64,000 nucleotides of DNA from Welwitschia mirabilis (GCA_051453625.1 JBOZIK010000001.1:28322032-28386031); one strand, 5' to 3'. Positions 44,399-55,440 are shown, counted from the first letter of the stretch. The notes: generated from the sequence alone by a model not told the origin. Program-made: numbers and translations.

Positions 44399-45386
44399 CA
44401 TTCAAAAAGTAAAAAAAAATTACGTTATGATTCTTTTGTAGACTTAGATAACACTCTTTTTTCAAGTAATGCTAGGTTATTTTTAAGGATAAAAGTGTTC
44501 TTGCAAAAGTTTCATGTCTTGGTTTAAGAGAGAACATGAACCATGTGAGAAATTTTTCAAATTCCTAAAATGTAATCACACTCTTCCTAAATTATATGCT
44601 CTTAAAATTGATGATTGTATTATTAAATATCTTATAACCATTATTAATTTTTAGGTAATCACCTTTCTGTTATTTTTTTCCTTAAAAATTTTTATAGAAA
44701 ATAGCTCAAAGTTACTACTAGATATCTTCATAGGCTTATTAAAAAAATTCTTACTATTCTTAAAAATAAAATTATTTCTTAAGAGATTAAAATGAAAATT
44801 TATTTAGGAAATAGAAAAATCCCTAGATTTTTAGTGATTGTCTTACGAAATTTTGCAAAATCCACTAAGATATTATTGGTAAGGATCCTTTTATGTTTTT
44901 TAGGAAGTTATTCATCAATAGTCTTCAGACAATAGAATTAATATAGATATCATTCTATTCTTCTTAAATAAGATGATCTTTGGATTATTGGAAATCATAG
45001 ATCTTTTACACCTTTGAGTGATGCTTCTAAGATTATTGATTAGATTATTAGAACTAAATAGAATGTCTTTATTAAAGAAAAGTTCATTTTTAGTAATGTA
45101 TTATAGCTTGAAAAGCTTATTAATGGACTAATAATACAAATCAGACATGGATTTAATTAAGTTTGGTTATGTTAAACTCAATTATAAAATTAAATGAGAT
45201 TTCATTATTCCTTTCTTGAAAACATTTCTTCAATAAGTACTTGATTCATTTAGTTAATAAATTATTTGCTATTGCTAATATTAAAGTCACTAAAAATCTT
45301 GATTTGAATTACTTCTTCTTTATCTAGATATTAGTTTGTTATGGTTCTTGTTTAACCTCTTACTTATTTATTATTATTACATAATT
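44399..45386 (+). pseudogene. Second LINE: RT fragment, first tandem copy
   Basis: Decayed plant L1-like frame. 'FMSWFKRE' followed by 'FFKFLK' corresponds to the R.KW.KEGD.NTKFFH linker. Later comes NHRSFTPLSDASKIID (RPISLLN..YKII.K) then FIKEKFIFSNVLQLEKLING-like residues (GFI.GR.I.DN). The same order occurs in the next 907 bp. It follows an A9 run that may be the tail of the previous LINE. Confidence 0.6.
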
Positions 45387-46300
45387 TTTTTAAGGATAAA
45401 AGTATTCTGACAAAAATTTCATGTCTTGGCTTAAGAGAGAAGATGAACCATGTGAGAAATTTTTTAAATTCCTAAAATGTAATAATCCTCTTTTTAAATT
45501 ATAGACTTTTAAAATTGATGATTGTATTATTGAATATCATATAACCATTATTAATTTTTAGGTAATTACTTTTCTTTTATTTTCTTTCCTTTAAAACTTT
45601 ATGTAATAAATAGCTCAAAGTTACTAGTAGATATCTTCTTAGGCTTATTTAAAAAAGTACCTTACTATTCTTAAAAATAAAATTACTCCTTAAGGGATAA
45701 AAGAAAGAAAATTTATTTAGGAAATATAAGATTCCCTGTATTTTTTGTGATTTTCTTATGAAATTTTTCAATATCCACTAGAATGTTATTAGTGGGGATC
45801 CTTTTTATGTTTTTTAAAAAGTATTCATCAATAGTGTCTAGATAATAGAGTTAATATAGATATCATTCTATTTCTTCTCAAATAAGATGATCTTCAAATT
45901 ATTGAAAATCAGAGGTCCTTTACACCTTTGAATGATGATTATAAGATTATTGATTAGATTATTAGACCTAAATATAATGGCTTTATTAAAGAAAAGTGTA
46001 TTTTTAGTAACATATTATAGCTTGAAAATATTATTAATGGGTAATGATAATAATGAGGCATAGATTTTATTAAGCTTGGTTATGTAAAAGTCAATTATAG
46101 AATTAAATGGAATTTCATTATTCCTTCCTTGAAAACATTTCTTCAATAAGTAGTTGATTCATCTAATTCATAAATTATTTGCTAATGCTAATATTAAAGT
46201 TGCTAAAAATCTTAATTTGGGTAACTCAGTTTCTATCTAGATATCAGTTGGTTATGGTTCTCCTTTAGCCTATTACTTATTATTATTGTTGCATTTTTTT
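45387..46300 (+). pseudogene. Second LINE: RT fragment, second tandem copy
   Basis: Direct repeat of 44480-45386: ttaaggataaaagtattctg at 45390 against 44483, offset 907. Better preserved in places: NQRSFTPLNDDYKIID, 'YNGFIKEKCIFSN' and 'FIKLGYVKVNYRIKWNFIIP' (D..KA.D.I.W). The two copies differ by roughly one base in ten, so the duplication is not recent. Confidence 0.65.
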
Positions 46301-47700
46301 TCACATGGTATTTATCAAGATCTTTAATGTAATCTTAGAAAAGGAATTGATTATTCTGTTCTTTACTTACATTATATACAATTTAGAGATAATTATTTGT
46401 TATGATTAACAATAATCCTTAGGATGTGAGTTGGCTACTAGCTCACTTATATGAATATCGCCAAGATTATGTCTTACATAAACTAAAAAAAAACATTTTG
46501 GGTACTATGCTAATAATGTCAAAGATTAGGTTCTTTAGAAGAATTAAAAAAGCTTAGATAAAATAAATTACTATTAAGAATAAGATTTTATTTAAATCTA
46601 ATAACAAGTAGGTATAAAAATGTATTATTAGTAAAGTAGAAAATAAGTTAAATAGGTAGACAGAAAAAAAATCTCACACTCACTAGAAAATTTTTGATAA
46701 TAAACTATGTACTCTAAAATATACATGTTTATTACTCTTCTTGCTAGACTTTCAATAAATTTCTAATTAAAAAATAAATTAAGTTATCGAATGTTTTCTA
46801 TAGTTTAGCAATAAAACAAAGAAAATGGTTTTCTTAGAATAGCTTAAAACAATTTTGGATATAAAAAAGATGGAGTTTTTTGTCTTACTAATTATCATAA
46901 ACAAGAAGCTTCATTATGCTCTAAATGAATAGTAGAATANNNNNNNNNNTTTAGAAATAAAATTAATTAATGAAAACATAAAACTTTATGTATTTAGCAT
47001 GGTTATGGTTTCTTTTACCATGTTTTTTCCCTCTGAAATTATTTCTTTTTCAAGATATTTTTATTCAAAATAATTTTAAAAGTTTTAAAGATTTATTATA
47101 ATTATTGGAAGTACAAGTTATTAAAGTTTCCAAGCTGATGCTTCAATAATTGAATCCTTAGTAGATTTCACTTAATGAAGATCTATGTATTATTGATTCA
47201 CCTAGATTATGTTACACATGAAATAAGTTAGGAATTATTGTGTTTTGTTATCTTCACTTAAATAGAATATGGTTAACTTGGATGGAAGCAAGGAACCTAT
47301 ATAGTCTTAATAAAGCTTTAAAACATAAATATGATAATGGAATTGGATAGACCCTTTATAGTGGATTAAAATTTGTAGGAAGAAAATTTGGTACTTATTT
47401 TTAATATTTAGAATTTGCTTGTTTGATATGTCGTTTTTGCTATTGAGGATTCTTTTTTACCATGTTATTTTTCATCATAGACTCACTCAGAATTCATGAC
47501 ACTAGACTTTTACTTTTATGTGAATTTTAACTAACCATTATACATATTACTTTTTAAGACTCTTGTAAGATTTATAATTTCCTTCTTCTCATTAATATCT
47601 GTCTTTGAACTTTAGTTCTATATAAAATCTGGAAGGATTTTTATAAAATAACTTCTAGATTCCTATGGAAAATAAATTTGGGATCAAAGAAAATGCAAAT
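46301..47700 (+). pseudogene. Second LINE: region after the RT palm
   Basis: Follows the RT with 'FRDNYLL' in the place of FADDLLL and INNNPQDVSWLLAHLYEY. After about 46600 no motif is clear. A 10-N gap lies at 46940-46949. Called by continuity only beyond 46600. Confidence 0.4.
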
Positions 47701-48480
47701 TTCAACTATAGTTTCAAGCTAAAAATTAATATAAATGGGGAGAAATTGATATAGTTCTTACATTAGTAACTTAGTCTTTGTTATAGTTTTTTTGATTTTT
47801 GAATGTTGTTTATAAACTTATTCATCTCCAATCCACTTACCTATACTAATGCATTTTTTTTAATAAAATAACTTTTTAGGATCTAATGGCCCCTCTTACC
47901 CCTCAAATATTCCTGAACTTCCCATAAAAATTTAAGTTGTAACTCCTTTCAAACTAGTTTTTAGAAAGCACAGAGTTGTACTTGAGGAAGCACTATGATC
48001 TATGTTACAAATTTTAAATGTTCATTTGTGTAACATGCAACTTAGACAATATTGAGATGGGATTTATATAAGATGAAAAAAGAATTACTTATTTGAAAAT
48101 GTAAAGTTACATCATTATACTTTTTCATATGAATAAATATGCTATGATTGACCTTAGCCTTAGAGAGGGTTGTTACAAGATGAATGTACATAATTTGAAT
48201 GTCTAAATGTTCAAATCCATGGCTTCTTAAATAGAAGACAAAGGTCCTCACTAATTGGACTACCATTTAAATTGTGAATATATGGTGCATCGAAATAGAG
48301 TCAACTATAATGAAAAGTCCTCCAATTTGTTACAAAAATTACATACATAGAGTTTTCTAATACACGTTACAGAAAAGTAAACCACATTTCAAGCATGATA
48401 TGATTAAAGTTTCCAATGGCTACAAGATTTCGAGGAGACAATTCTACTACTTTAGTTTTGTATTATATCCCCAAGTAGAC
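47701..48480. other. AT-rich DNA, no gene recognised
   Basis: The minus-strand frame at 48042-48266 (74 codons) has no recognisable domain, and AT-rich frames of this size are common here. Base composition begins to rise toward the GC-richer island. Confidence 0.45.
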
Positions 48481-48486
48481 AATATG

Positions 48487-48561
48487 TAATATGAAGGCTA
48501 CATACCGACTTTTAAACCCTCCATAGAAGATTCTTAATATGAAGGCTACATACCGACTTTT
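48487..48561. repeat. Pair of exact 27-bp direct repeats
   Basis: taatatgaaggctacatacc plus gactttt at 48487-48513 recurs at 48535-48561, 48 bp apart, with no mismatch. In a window where old repeats are 10-20% diverged, an exact copy is recent. It lies 3' of the zinc-finger gene. Confidence 0.97.
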
Positions 48562-48632
48562 TCATGTTTGACTATATTCTAAGAAAGAAACTTCTTCTTT
48601 GGCTGAAATTGCTTTTTCAACCAAAATTACAG

Positions 48633-48734
48633 AAACCCTAATTTGTACCTATGGAATCGGCTAATTCATCTTCAAGAGCGGCGGAGTCAAATTCAAAACC
48701 GGAAGCCTATGGCTTGCAACTGCTGCGTGTCTAG
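48633..48734 (+). promoter_or_regulatory. Telo-box and short plus-strand ORF, possible 5' end of another transcript
   Basis: aaaccctaa (48633-48641) is a telo-box, common in plant 5' leaders. Ten bases on, ATG 48651 opens a 27-codon frame (MESANSSSRAAESNSKPEAY ...) ending in TAG at 48732. The residues look like a real N-terminus, but no continuation or strong splice donor is evident. It would overlap the zinc-finger gene in antisense. Weak. Confidence 0.3.
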
Positions 48735-48918
48735 AGCTGCGTAGAGACGAAGAGACAGAGACAGCAAGGCCGGCATGAGATTTCTTACTATGCCCGCCGA
48801 ACACCTAACCGGAGGGAAACATGATTCCGAGAATCGAAGAGTTATGATAACGCATATACGATTCGTCCGCAATAGTGGAGGAAGATTACAAAATTTCAGG
48901 CTCGACATTACTAAGATT

Positions 48919-49419
48919 TTAGCAGAGGCTCGCGTCCAGACGCTGTTGTCGCAACTTCTTTAAACAGCTTGAGCGATGTCCGCCGAGTGCCTTAGAAGAT
49001 GCGAACCTGCGTCCGCACGTGACGCAGTCGAAGTGCCTTTCGGCAGGCCGAGAAGGAGTAAAAAGCGAAGAATATTTCGTCTGTAGCGCCTTAGACTCCT
49101 CCTGAGTCTCGGCTTTAAGAGAAAAGCTTATCAAAGAAGTTCCTGTACTTTCATCTGGCGATCGGATCCCTTCCACTTCGCGTGCTGCCTCCACCAGAAG
49201 CATCAGAGCATCTGAAGCTTGTCTACCTTCTCTGTCACGATAATCATGGGCGTCCGAGTAACAGAGATGATCAGCAGAAGAATCGGCTTCTTGACCTGTA
49301 GAAACAGAAGAGGGAACCGACGACAATTGATCTTCCTGAAAAGAAGGAGAAGGAGGTTGAATTTTTAGCGCTCGTGACCTCTGTCTTTTCGGGAATCCGA
49401 ACTCAAGACGATCCGCCAT
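48919..49419 (-). CDS. Plant C2H2-class (QALGGH-type) zinc-finger protein, C2HC variant
   Basis: An intact, intronless frame of 166 codons from ATG 49419 (the frame is open to ATG 49485, but those extra codons come from a frame-shifted 27-bp duplication). Near the N-terminus is a basic nuclear-localisation-like PKRQRSRALK. The middle is Ser/Asp/Glu-rich with SDALMLLVEAAREVEG, reminiscent of the (V/A)xxLMLLS segment of ZAT-type proteins. One finger at the C-terminus reads FDCVTCGRRFASSKALGGHR then SSCLKK. The plant signature QALGGH appears as KALGGH, and the spacing is C-x2-C-x12-H-x3-C, so Cys replaces the second His. Such proteins are nuclear DNA-binding regulators, often repressors; no clear EAR motif is seen. 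ZAT relatives usually have two fingers, so this may be a single-finger member or a C-terminally truncated copy. GC content is well above all surroundings. Confidence 0.8.
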   Translation of the reverse strand: MADRLEFGFPKRQRSRALKIQPPSPSFQEDQLSSVPSSVSTGQEADSSADHLCYSDAHDYRDREGRQASDALMLLVEAAREVEGIRSPDESTGTSLISFSLKAETQEESKALQTKYSSLFTPSRPAERHFDCVTCGRRFASSKALGGHRSSCLKKLRQQRLDASLC

Positions 49420-49465
49420 TCCTGCAATAAGACACTGTTGACCTCTGTCTTTTCGGGAATCCGAA
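49375..49465. repeat. Second pair of exact 27-bp direct repeats, overlapping the gene's N-terminus
   Basis: tgacctctgtcttttcggga plus atccgaa at 49375-49401 recurs exactly at 49439-49465, offset 64 bp. As 64 is not a multiple of three, the two copies are read in different frames: FGFPKRQRS in the coding copy, SDSRKDRGQ in the upstream copy. The upstream copy lies before ATG 49419, which is why that start is preferred. Confidence 0.97.
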
Positions 49466-49485
49466 GAATATGAGATACTCTGCAT

Positions 49486-49570
49486 CTCTATAAGTACCGT
49501 AACCTAAATGGCGCGAAGCGTTCACTTTAGTTAGCAAGTTTAGTGAAAGTATAGTCGAAAGTGGAAGTAT
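49486..49570 (-). promoter_or_regulatory. Putative promoter of the zinc-finger gene
   Basis: On the minus strand, TATACTTTC-type TATA candidates occur at plus 49545-49553 and about 49566-49572, some 130-150 bp upstream of ATG 49419. A TTCGCGCCA (plus 49508-49516) resembles an E2F-type site. No further elements are claimed. Confidence 0.35.
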
Positions 49571-51470
49571 AGCACACATAACCCTACTTGCATGTCTTTG
49601 TTACCATTTACAACTATGTGAAGATTTATTCAAAATGAAAAAATTAAAATTAAGATTATGTCTTAAAGAAACGTCAATGTGTAATTGTCTGCATGTCAAA
49701 CATTTTAAAACTATTAGTGCGTATTAGCCTTTAAAAATTATAATTGGTCGTATCAAAGTATTCTGGCCTTATTTAGAATGATTTCAGATTCTTTACCTTG
49801 AGATCTTAAAGAATTCTTTTTAAGGCTAAATAAACATTTTTCTTGTAATTTGACTTGTAAATTTTTCTTCTAATTTGACTTCTAGGATAGGTTTAACCTT
49901 CATTGATAACCTTGAGTTCTTCTTTTATCATTGTCATCATGACATAAAATCTTTTCTCAACTCAATGTACTTATCAACAAAATATTCTATCATAGTTTGA
50001 GGGTGTATTAAAAAACATCTCTTTGTTGTCATGAAACAATTCCATCAAAAGAATTTAGCAACATATTCCAATAAATAACATTAGTTATAAATTATTGTTT
50101 ATCATTCTAATTATGCTTCAAAATGTTTCAATTCTTGTGGAATAAGCCCTTCCTTGAAGTCATATGATAAGTTTCTTTGCTATTGATTACTCAATATCCT
50201 TTCAGAATAGCTATAATTAAATTTACACAACCTACTATGTCCATACGATCTTCAACAATGTTACCCTTATCAAATTTTTAAAAAAATCTACTTAATCTTA
50301 CTTCTTCTTCATCTTTTTTCTTTGTAAACCTTACATAAGATGATTCTTAGAATTTAGGATATGTTAATGTTAGAAGGCTCATATTTTATTCCACATATAT
50401 AAAGCTGTAACATCATCCCACTTAATTGGGTATTTAATCTTAGTGATTTATTATAAGAATCATCAAAGAATATATGTTATTTAGAAACTCTATTAAATCT
50501 TTATTCTCTATTTTCTTCTTTATCTATTACAATCTCAAGTAGATTCTTTTACATAACATCACTTATAGATTTCTTCAATAAGCATTAGAGACAAACTTGC
50601 TAGCTATTATCCAAAGGATAAAGGCACATTAGGATTTTAATGTGAAACTCTAATATCTATATAGATTAATGGTTCTAGTCCCTTTTATCCCTATTAATTT
50701 AGTATCCAGTGAAGATAGTACAGGATTTGCAACCACTAGTTTTGCATACTCTGTGTTGCTAGTGCAAAATTTAGGTGTGAAACTTTCTAGTGTGGCTAAA
50801 AACATACTTTGACTATTTTGGTCATAACATTTGCATATCAAATCAAAATTTTAATTATAACCTTGCTCTAGAAATTTTCTAAAGAATTCTACAACATGAA
50901 AAAGAAAAACATTACTTTGTTTTTCCCCTTCAATGTTTTTACATTTTCATTTAACCATAAATCATGTTAAGTAATTTCAAGTAAAACATTAGCATAATGC
51001 TATGCAATAAGGAGAATTGTTACATATGGTTTAAAGGTATTAAAATAACTTCTAATTTTGAAAATATTTGAATAAACCACTTGTATTGGTCTCCTATAAN
51101 NNNNNNNNNTAGATGCAATAATGCTTAAAAAGTGGATTAATAATGATCATAAAATTTGTTCAAGTATTTCTCTCTATATAGACTACAAACTTCTCGGCAT
51201 AATCAATGATAATGTTTATGATATTATATGCTTATTCTTGGAAGCTTTTAAAAAGACCTTTAACTTAAAATTAAATTTATAATTTTTTAGTTTTACAAAA
51301 AAAGAATCAAATCCAAGTACATCATGAAAATTACATAAAATAGTTAATGTTTTAAGAATAATTAAATTAACCATTAATAGATATTTTAAAAATTAATGCA
51401 TCATATGATTTTTTCCTCATTTAATCATGTTTGCATATTCTAGATTACAAAAATTTATTATCTAGCTTAT
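49571..51470. other. AT-rich DNA, no gene recognised
   Basis: Includes a 10-N gap (51100-51109). The minus-strand frame 50650-50841 (63 codons) shows no domain. Some minus-strand fragments near 49960-50040 look coding-like (FVDKYIEL) but cannot be assigned. Confidence 0.45.
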
Positions 51471-51479
51471 AAGCTAATG

Positions 51480-52340
51480 GTACATTGAAAAACATTTAAC
51501 TTTAAACATTTATCTAATAAGTTTATTATTTCTAATAAAACTTTTAAAAATGATTATGACAAATTAAATCAAAATCATAGTTTTCATCTTATATTGAATA
51601 TCCATTCTAATGATGAAATAAACTTTAGTTAGTTCTCTTAGAAGATCGCTAGAGGTAAAGGGAGAAGTGATAGAGGCTAAAGTTGAAATAGAGATAATTA
51701 ATGGTCCTCACATTAGAATACCTCACAAAATAAAAACAAAAATATAGATGTAAATGATATGAATAAAAAAGGTTATGTACTAGAAAACTACATTAGCCAA
51801 TACGATTGCAAAATTTAAGTAATTTGAAAATAATTTTTTTGACAATTGAGAGGATACTTTTACATTACATGACTAAGATAATGGTGGAGATAATCATTTT
51901 ATGAGTTTAGTTCACACCATCTATACTTAATGAACATAACCATCACATTATGTTACTAAAATACCTTTCTATGATGTAAGTAATGATTATGTTAAAAGGA
52001 TATTTAATCTAGCTAATATAGACTCAAAAAACATAGTTAAAAATGCAATTTTATTAATAATAACCACATGGATCATGACATAGGTGATAGTTAGCATGTA
52101 AATCTCTATTTACAACATTAAAGATAGAGGTATCAGGTTATATCATCATGGGAGGTAAACCAAGACTACCTATTAAAGGAAATTGCCAAATCACATTGGA
52201 ATAGATAAATCTTTATTATTTTATTCTTCTTAATTTTCTTTACATTTTCACCTTTAAAAAAATTATTATCACAATTAAATTTTGTAGCTCATGATTTTAA
52301 CCTTCATCTAAGTATTCTTCACCAAAATCTATTCATTATA
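51480..52340 (+). pseudogene. Faint Copia gag-protease relic
   Basis: Near 51650-51780 the frame is Arg/Gly/Asn-rich (IARGKGRSDRG, NTSQNKNKNIDVNDMNKKGY) and leads to a place where plant Copia gags carry a CCHC knuckle (here only ISQYDCK). At 52150-52200 'LLKEIAKSHW'-like residues follow GGKPRLPI-type sequence, as in the protease that follows such gags. Many stops. Assignment by motif order only. Confidence 0.4.
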
Positions 52341-53483
52341 GTAAAAAGATAAACATTAATAAAATAAACTAGGTAAGAAATCTTCCATAGGGATATTTAA
52401 GGTAAACTTAATAGAAGTAACTTAAAATTAATAATTCTATAATAAAATTAAAATGATAGGAAAATCCAAGAGTTGAGATTTTTGGTGAACTTTGATTAGT
52501 GACATAGACAAACAAACAATCTCCAAGGTCTAACTTAACTTATCCAATAGAATACTTTGTTAGATTATGTTTTGTTAATTAAAGTCAAAGTAATGTCTTT
52601 TATATAGCAAATTTTGTCTATTTTGTGCAAAAGAGTTCAAGATTTTTGTAAGTTGAAATATGGAACTAAAATATGCATCATAAATCTATTTATTCATTCA
52701 CCCTTCAGAGGGGTCAACCGGATCCTTAAGGGGTTGACCACACCTGAAGCTATCAAAGGAAAATGGACTACATCTAGAGGGTCTGACTAGATTTTGATGG
52801 GGTCGACCGGACCTATAACTTAAAAAACCAGTGTCCCTAAGCCGAATGGTAAGGGGTCAATCAGACTTTTATGAGATCGACCGGATTTGAGGACCTGACA
52901 AATAGTATTCCTAGACCGAGAGATAAGTGATTGACTAAACTGAGATGGGGTCCACCAGATATGAAGACATAAAAACCTGAAGTAACCGAAACTCTCTCTC
53001 CGACAATCTGTGTAACTCATGGTACCACATGAGGTCAACCAATTTTTTGTGGGGTTGACCGAATGGAGCGGAAAAGAAATTTTTCTAAACATTATGTATC
53101 CATTATCTAGTTATTAGGTAACCATTTTTTAGCCGTTTATAACTATTGGAGGTGTAATTCAAATGTAGTAAACCCTAATAGCCTTTGATTATAAATAGTT
53201 AAGCCATTGATGACCAATCAATGTTTTAGAACCTTTTTTTATTCGGACAAATCCATTGGATCTATAAGATTAAGCTATGTATTTGTGTTACTATCATTGT
53301 TATATCTTAACATCTACATTTCTAACTATAGGAGATCTACTATTGATATACTTACTTCATTAAAAGTCAGATCTAGAGCTTCATTATTTGTACTTATATA
53401 GGAGGAGAACTCCATCTATTATACTAACTTTAAAACTACTGATATCTATTCTTTCGAGGCATCACTACATCACTACCCAGTTT

Positions 53484-53619
53484 GCTAAAGGTTGAGACTA
53501 AGCCTTGAAAAGTCTATGCTAAAGGTTAAGACTAAGCCTTGAAAAGTCCATGCTAAAGGTTGAGACTAAGCTTTAAAAAATCCATTCTAAAGGTTGGGAC
53601 TTAGCCTAGAAATGTCCAT
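53484..53619 (+). repeat. Four tandem 34-bp repeats in the Sirevirus E LTR
   Basis: Units start at 53484, 53518, 53552 and 53586, each like gctaaaggttgagactaagc + cttgaaaagtccat. The first two differ at two positions and the last is most diverged. They are adjacent with no spacers. They sit downstream of the TATA box, so they would lie in the transcribed R/U5 part. Confidence 0.97.
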
Positions 53620-53718
53620 TTGTAAAGATTACATGTATACCTAGAATACCTGGTCGAGTAACAGAGATTTAAGATCTAGCTTAGGAGAAGCTGATCATTA
53701 AGAGTGGAGTAGGAGAGT

Positions 53719-53930
53719 CCCAAACCACTATAAATCTAGCTTGCATCAAATTGGTAGTTTTTACTTTTTTTTTTNNNNNNNNNNNNNNNNNNNNNNNNNN
53801 NNNNNNNNNNNNNNNNNNNNNNNNNNNNNNNNNNNNNNNNNNNNNNNNNNNNNNNNNNNNNNNNNNNNNNNNNNCCCAAACCACTATAAATCTAGCTTGC
53901 ATCAAATTGGTAGTTTTTACTTTTTTTTTT
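53719..53930. other. False gap: identical 56-bp contig ends around 100 N
   Basis: cccaaaccactataaatcta...tagtttttac followed by T10 occurs at 53719-53774 and again, identical, at 53875-53930, with 100 N between. The two contig ends overlap and were scaffolded rather than merged, so the true sequence is about 156 bp shorter here. The three frames that run through the Ns are artefacts. Confidence 0.95.
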
Positions 53931-54084
53931 ATTCTTTACTTTTAGTATCTTATTATTTTGTGCACATCCTAAATTGATTTATTTTCATATGCAAGTCGTA
54001 TTTCAAATAGTTTTATTTTAGATTATTCGTTAAAGTTTTGAAAGAACCTATTCACTCCTCCTATAGGGTTATCAATCCTATCAT

Positions 54085-54097
54085 TTGGTACCAGAGC
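54085..54097 (+). promoter_or_regulatory. Sirevirus E primer-binding site (tRNA-iMet)
   Basis: ttggtaccagagc, one mismatch from TTGGTATCAGAGC, one base after the LTR. Confidence 0.92.
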
Positions 54098-54149
54098 TAA
54101 GTTGAGTCTACATTATATTTTAATTAATCTTGAACTTAGAACCCTAAAA

Positions 54150-55440
54150 ATGAGTAACCCTTCTATTGGTTGTTCAGCCGAGAATCCACCTATGTTTGAT
54201 GAGTCGAACTATGTTTATTGGAAAGCTAAGATGAGAATATTTCTTAGATTCCCAGATGCTGACATAAAGAAATTTATTTATAAACGTTATACTATGCCTA
54301 TAATAATCCAAACTGATGCAAATGGTAACACTATCCTAGTTCCCAAATCCTGAGACTAATGGATAGCCACAGACAAGTCTAAAATAATCATAGATACCCA
54401 TGCTCTTAATGCAATTTTTCGTGCAGTGTGTGTAGATGAATTCAAATGAATAGTGAATTGTAACCATGCTAAGGAAGCTTGGAACATTCTCAAAGTAGCA
54501 CGCAAAAGAACCTCAACTATTAAATAAGATAAACTCTAGATGCTCATTTTTAAATTTGAAGATATTCATATAAATGAAGAAGAAACATTGCAAAAATTTT
54601 TTACAAGACTTACAAATACTGTAAACTCAATAGCAAGCCTCGGAGAATGCGTGGAGAAAAGAAAAGTGGTGATAAAGGTCTTAAAATCCCTACTTAAGAG
54701 ATTTAAACTAAAGGTCACATCCATCGAAGAGAGCAAGAACATTAATACAATGGCATTGGAAGAACTTCATGGTAATTTGCAAACCTATGAGTTTTATTGC
54801 TTTAAAATGTATGCAAGAAGACTATAAATCTGACAGAGTAGATAAGGAATTTGATGATGATAAAGTGGTTCTTCTAGCCAAAAGATTCAAAGAATTTCTT
54901 CATAAAAATAAAAAGTAATGATAATCAAGTAGGAATACAAAGAGAATTCATTCAAAACAAAGAAGGGATCAATAAAAGAAGAAATAAATCCAATGCTACT
55001 CATGAAAAGGGTTTGTACATATGGCTAATGAATGTCCTAACACTAAGAGAGATAATAAAAAGTCAAAGAATCCCTCGTTCATGGCTACTTAAGATAATAA
55101 AGATGATGAGGATGAGAAAAACTATTCAGATCAGAAATCAGACAGAGATAGAAGATTGTCTTTCATAGCTTTTATGCCATTACTTAAAGATGTTCCTAGC
55201 ACATCAATTCCCAATAATTTGGAAATAATCAATGAAGAAGAGAATGAGTTAGAAGACACATATCAGGAGTCGTATGAAGAGTGTGAAAAGCTAGCTAAGA
55301 GAATAAATGAGTTGAACAAAATAATGAAGTCTATTACCAAAGAAAAGAAGGTAGTGGAAGAGAAATATAATGTGCTCAAATCTGAGAACATCAAGATAAT
55401 TTTTCAAGTAAAAAAATCTTTTTTTTTTTATAAATAAATT
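54150..55440 (+). pseudogene. Sirevirus E gag
   Basis: ATG 54150: MSNPSIGCSAENPPMFDESN then YVYWKAKM, the standard Sirevirus gag opening (..PP.FDG.NY.YWK..M). The UBN2 core is in pieces: EEETLQKFFTRLTNTVNSIA and VLKSLLKRFKLKVTSIEES (open at 54540-54827). A coiled-coil tail, 'SYEECEKLAKRINELNK', is open at 55156-55437. No intact CCHC knuckle is seen. Compared with Sirevirus D it has fewer stops and is probably younger. Confidence 0.85.

Larger units (their letters stand above)
52454..54083 (+). repeat. Sirevirus E 5' LTR (~1.63 kb)
   Basis: The end is firm: ...cctatca at 54083, directly before the primer site. The start is chosen at tgatagg (52454), the inverse of the terminal cctatca. It contains a cluster of GGGGTCGACCGG-type motifs (52700-53060), a TATA box gattataaatag (53187-53198), four 34-bp tandem repeats and an assembly artefact. 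The matching 3' LTR must lie beyond the window. Confidence 0.7.

Noticed and set aside
48693-48908. Minus-strand 71-codon frame just 3' of the zinc-finger stop
   Set aside because: Its composition has no domain and it lies where the 3' UTR of the zinc-finger gene is expected.
48775-48963. Plus-strand 62-codon frame with residues slightly reminiscent of histone H2A
   Set aside because: The resemblance (SKAG, AEHL, DSENRR, HIR, VRN) needs several gaps, the N-terminal core is missing, and the frame is antisense to the zinc-finger coding end. Most likely chance in GC-richer DNA.
49439-49485. Upstream ATG at 49485 as the zinc-finger start
   Set aside because: The intervening codons include the frame-shifted second copy of a 27-bp repeat, and ATG 49419 lies just upstream of the first basic motif. 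The upstream start remains possible if the duplication is old.
53484-53619. Four 34-bp direct repeats resembling a CRISPR array in unit size
   Set aside because: Units are directly adjacent with no spacers, diverge progressively and lie inside a plant LTR.
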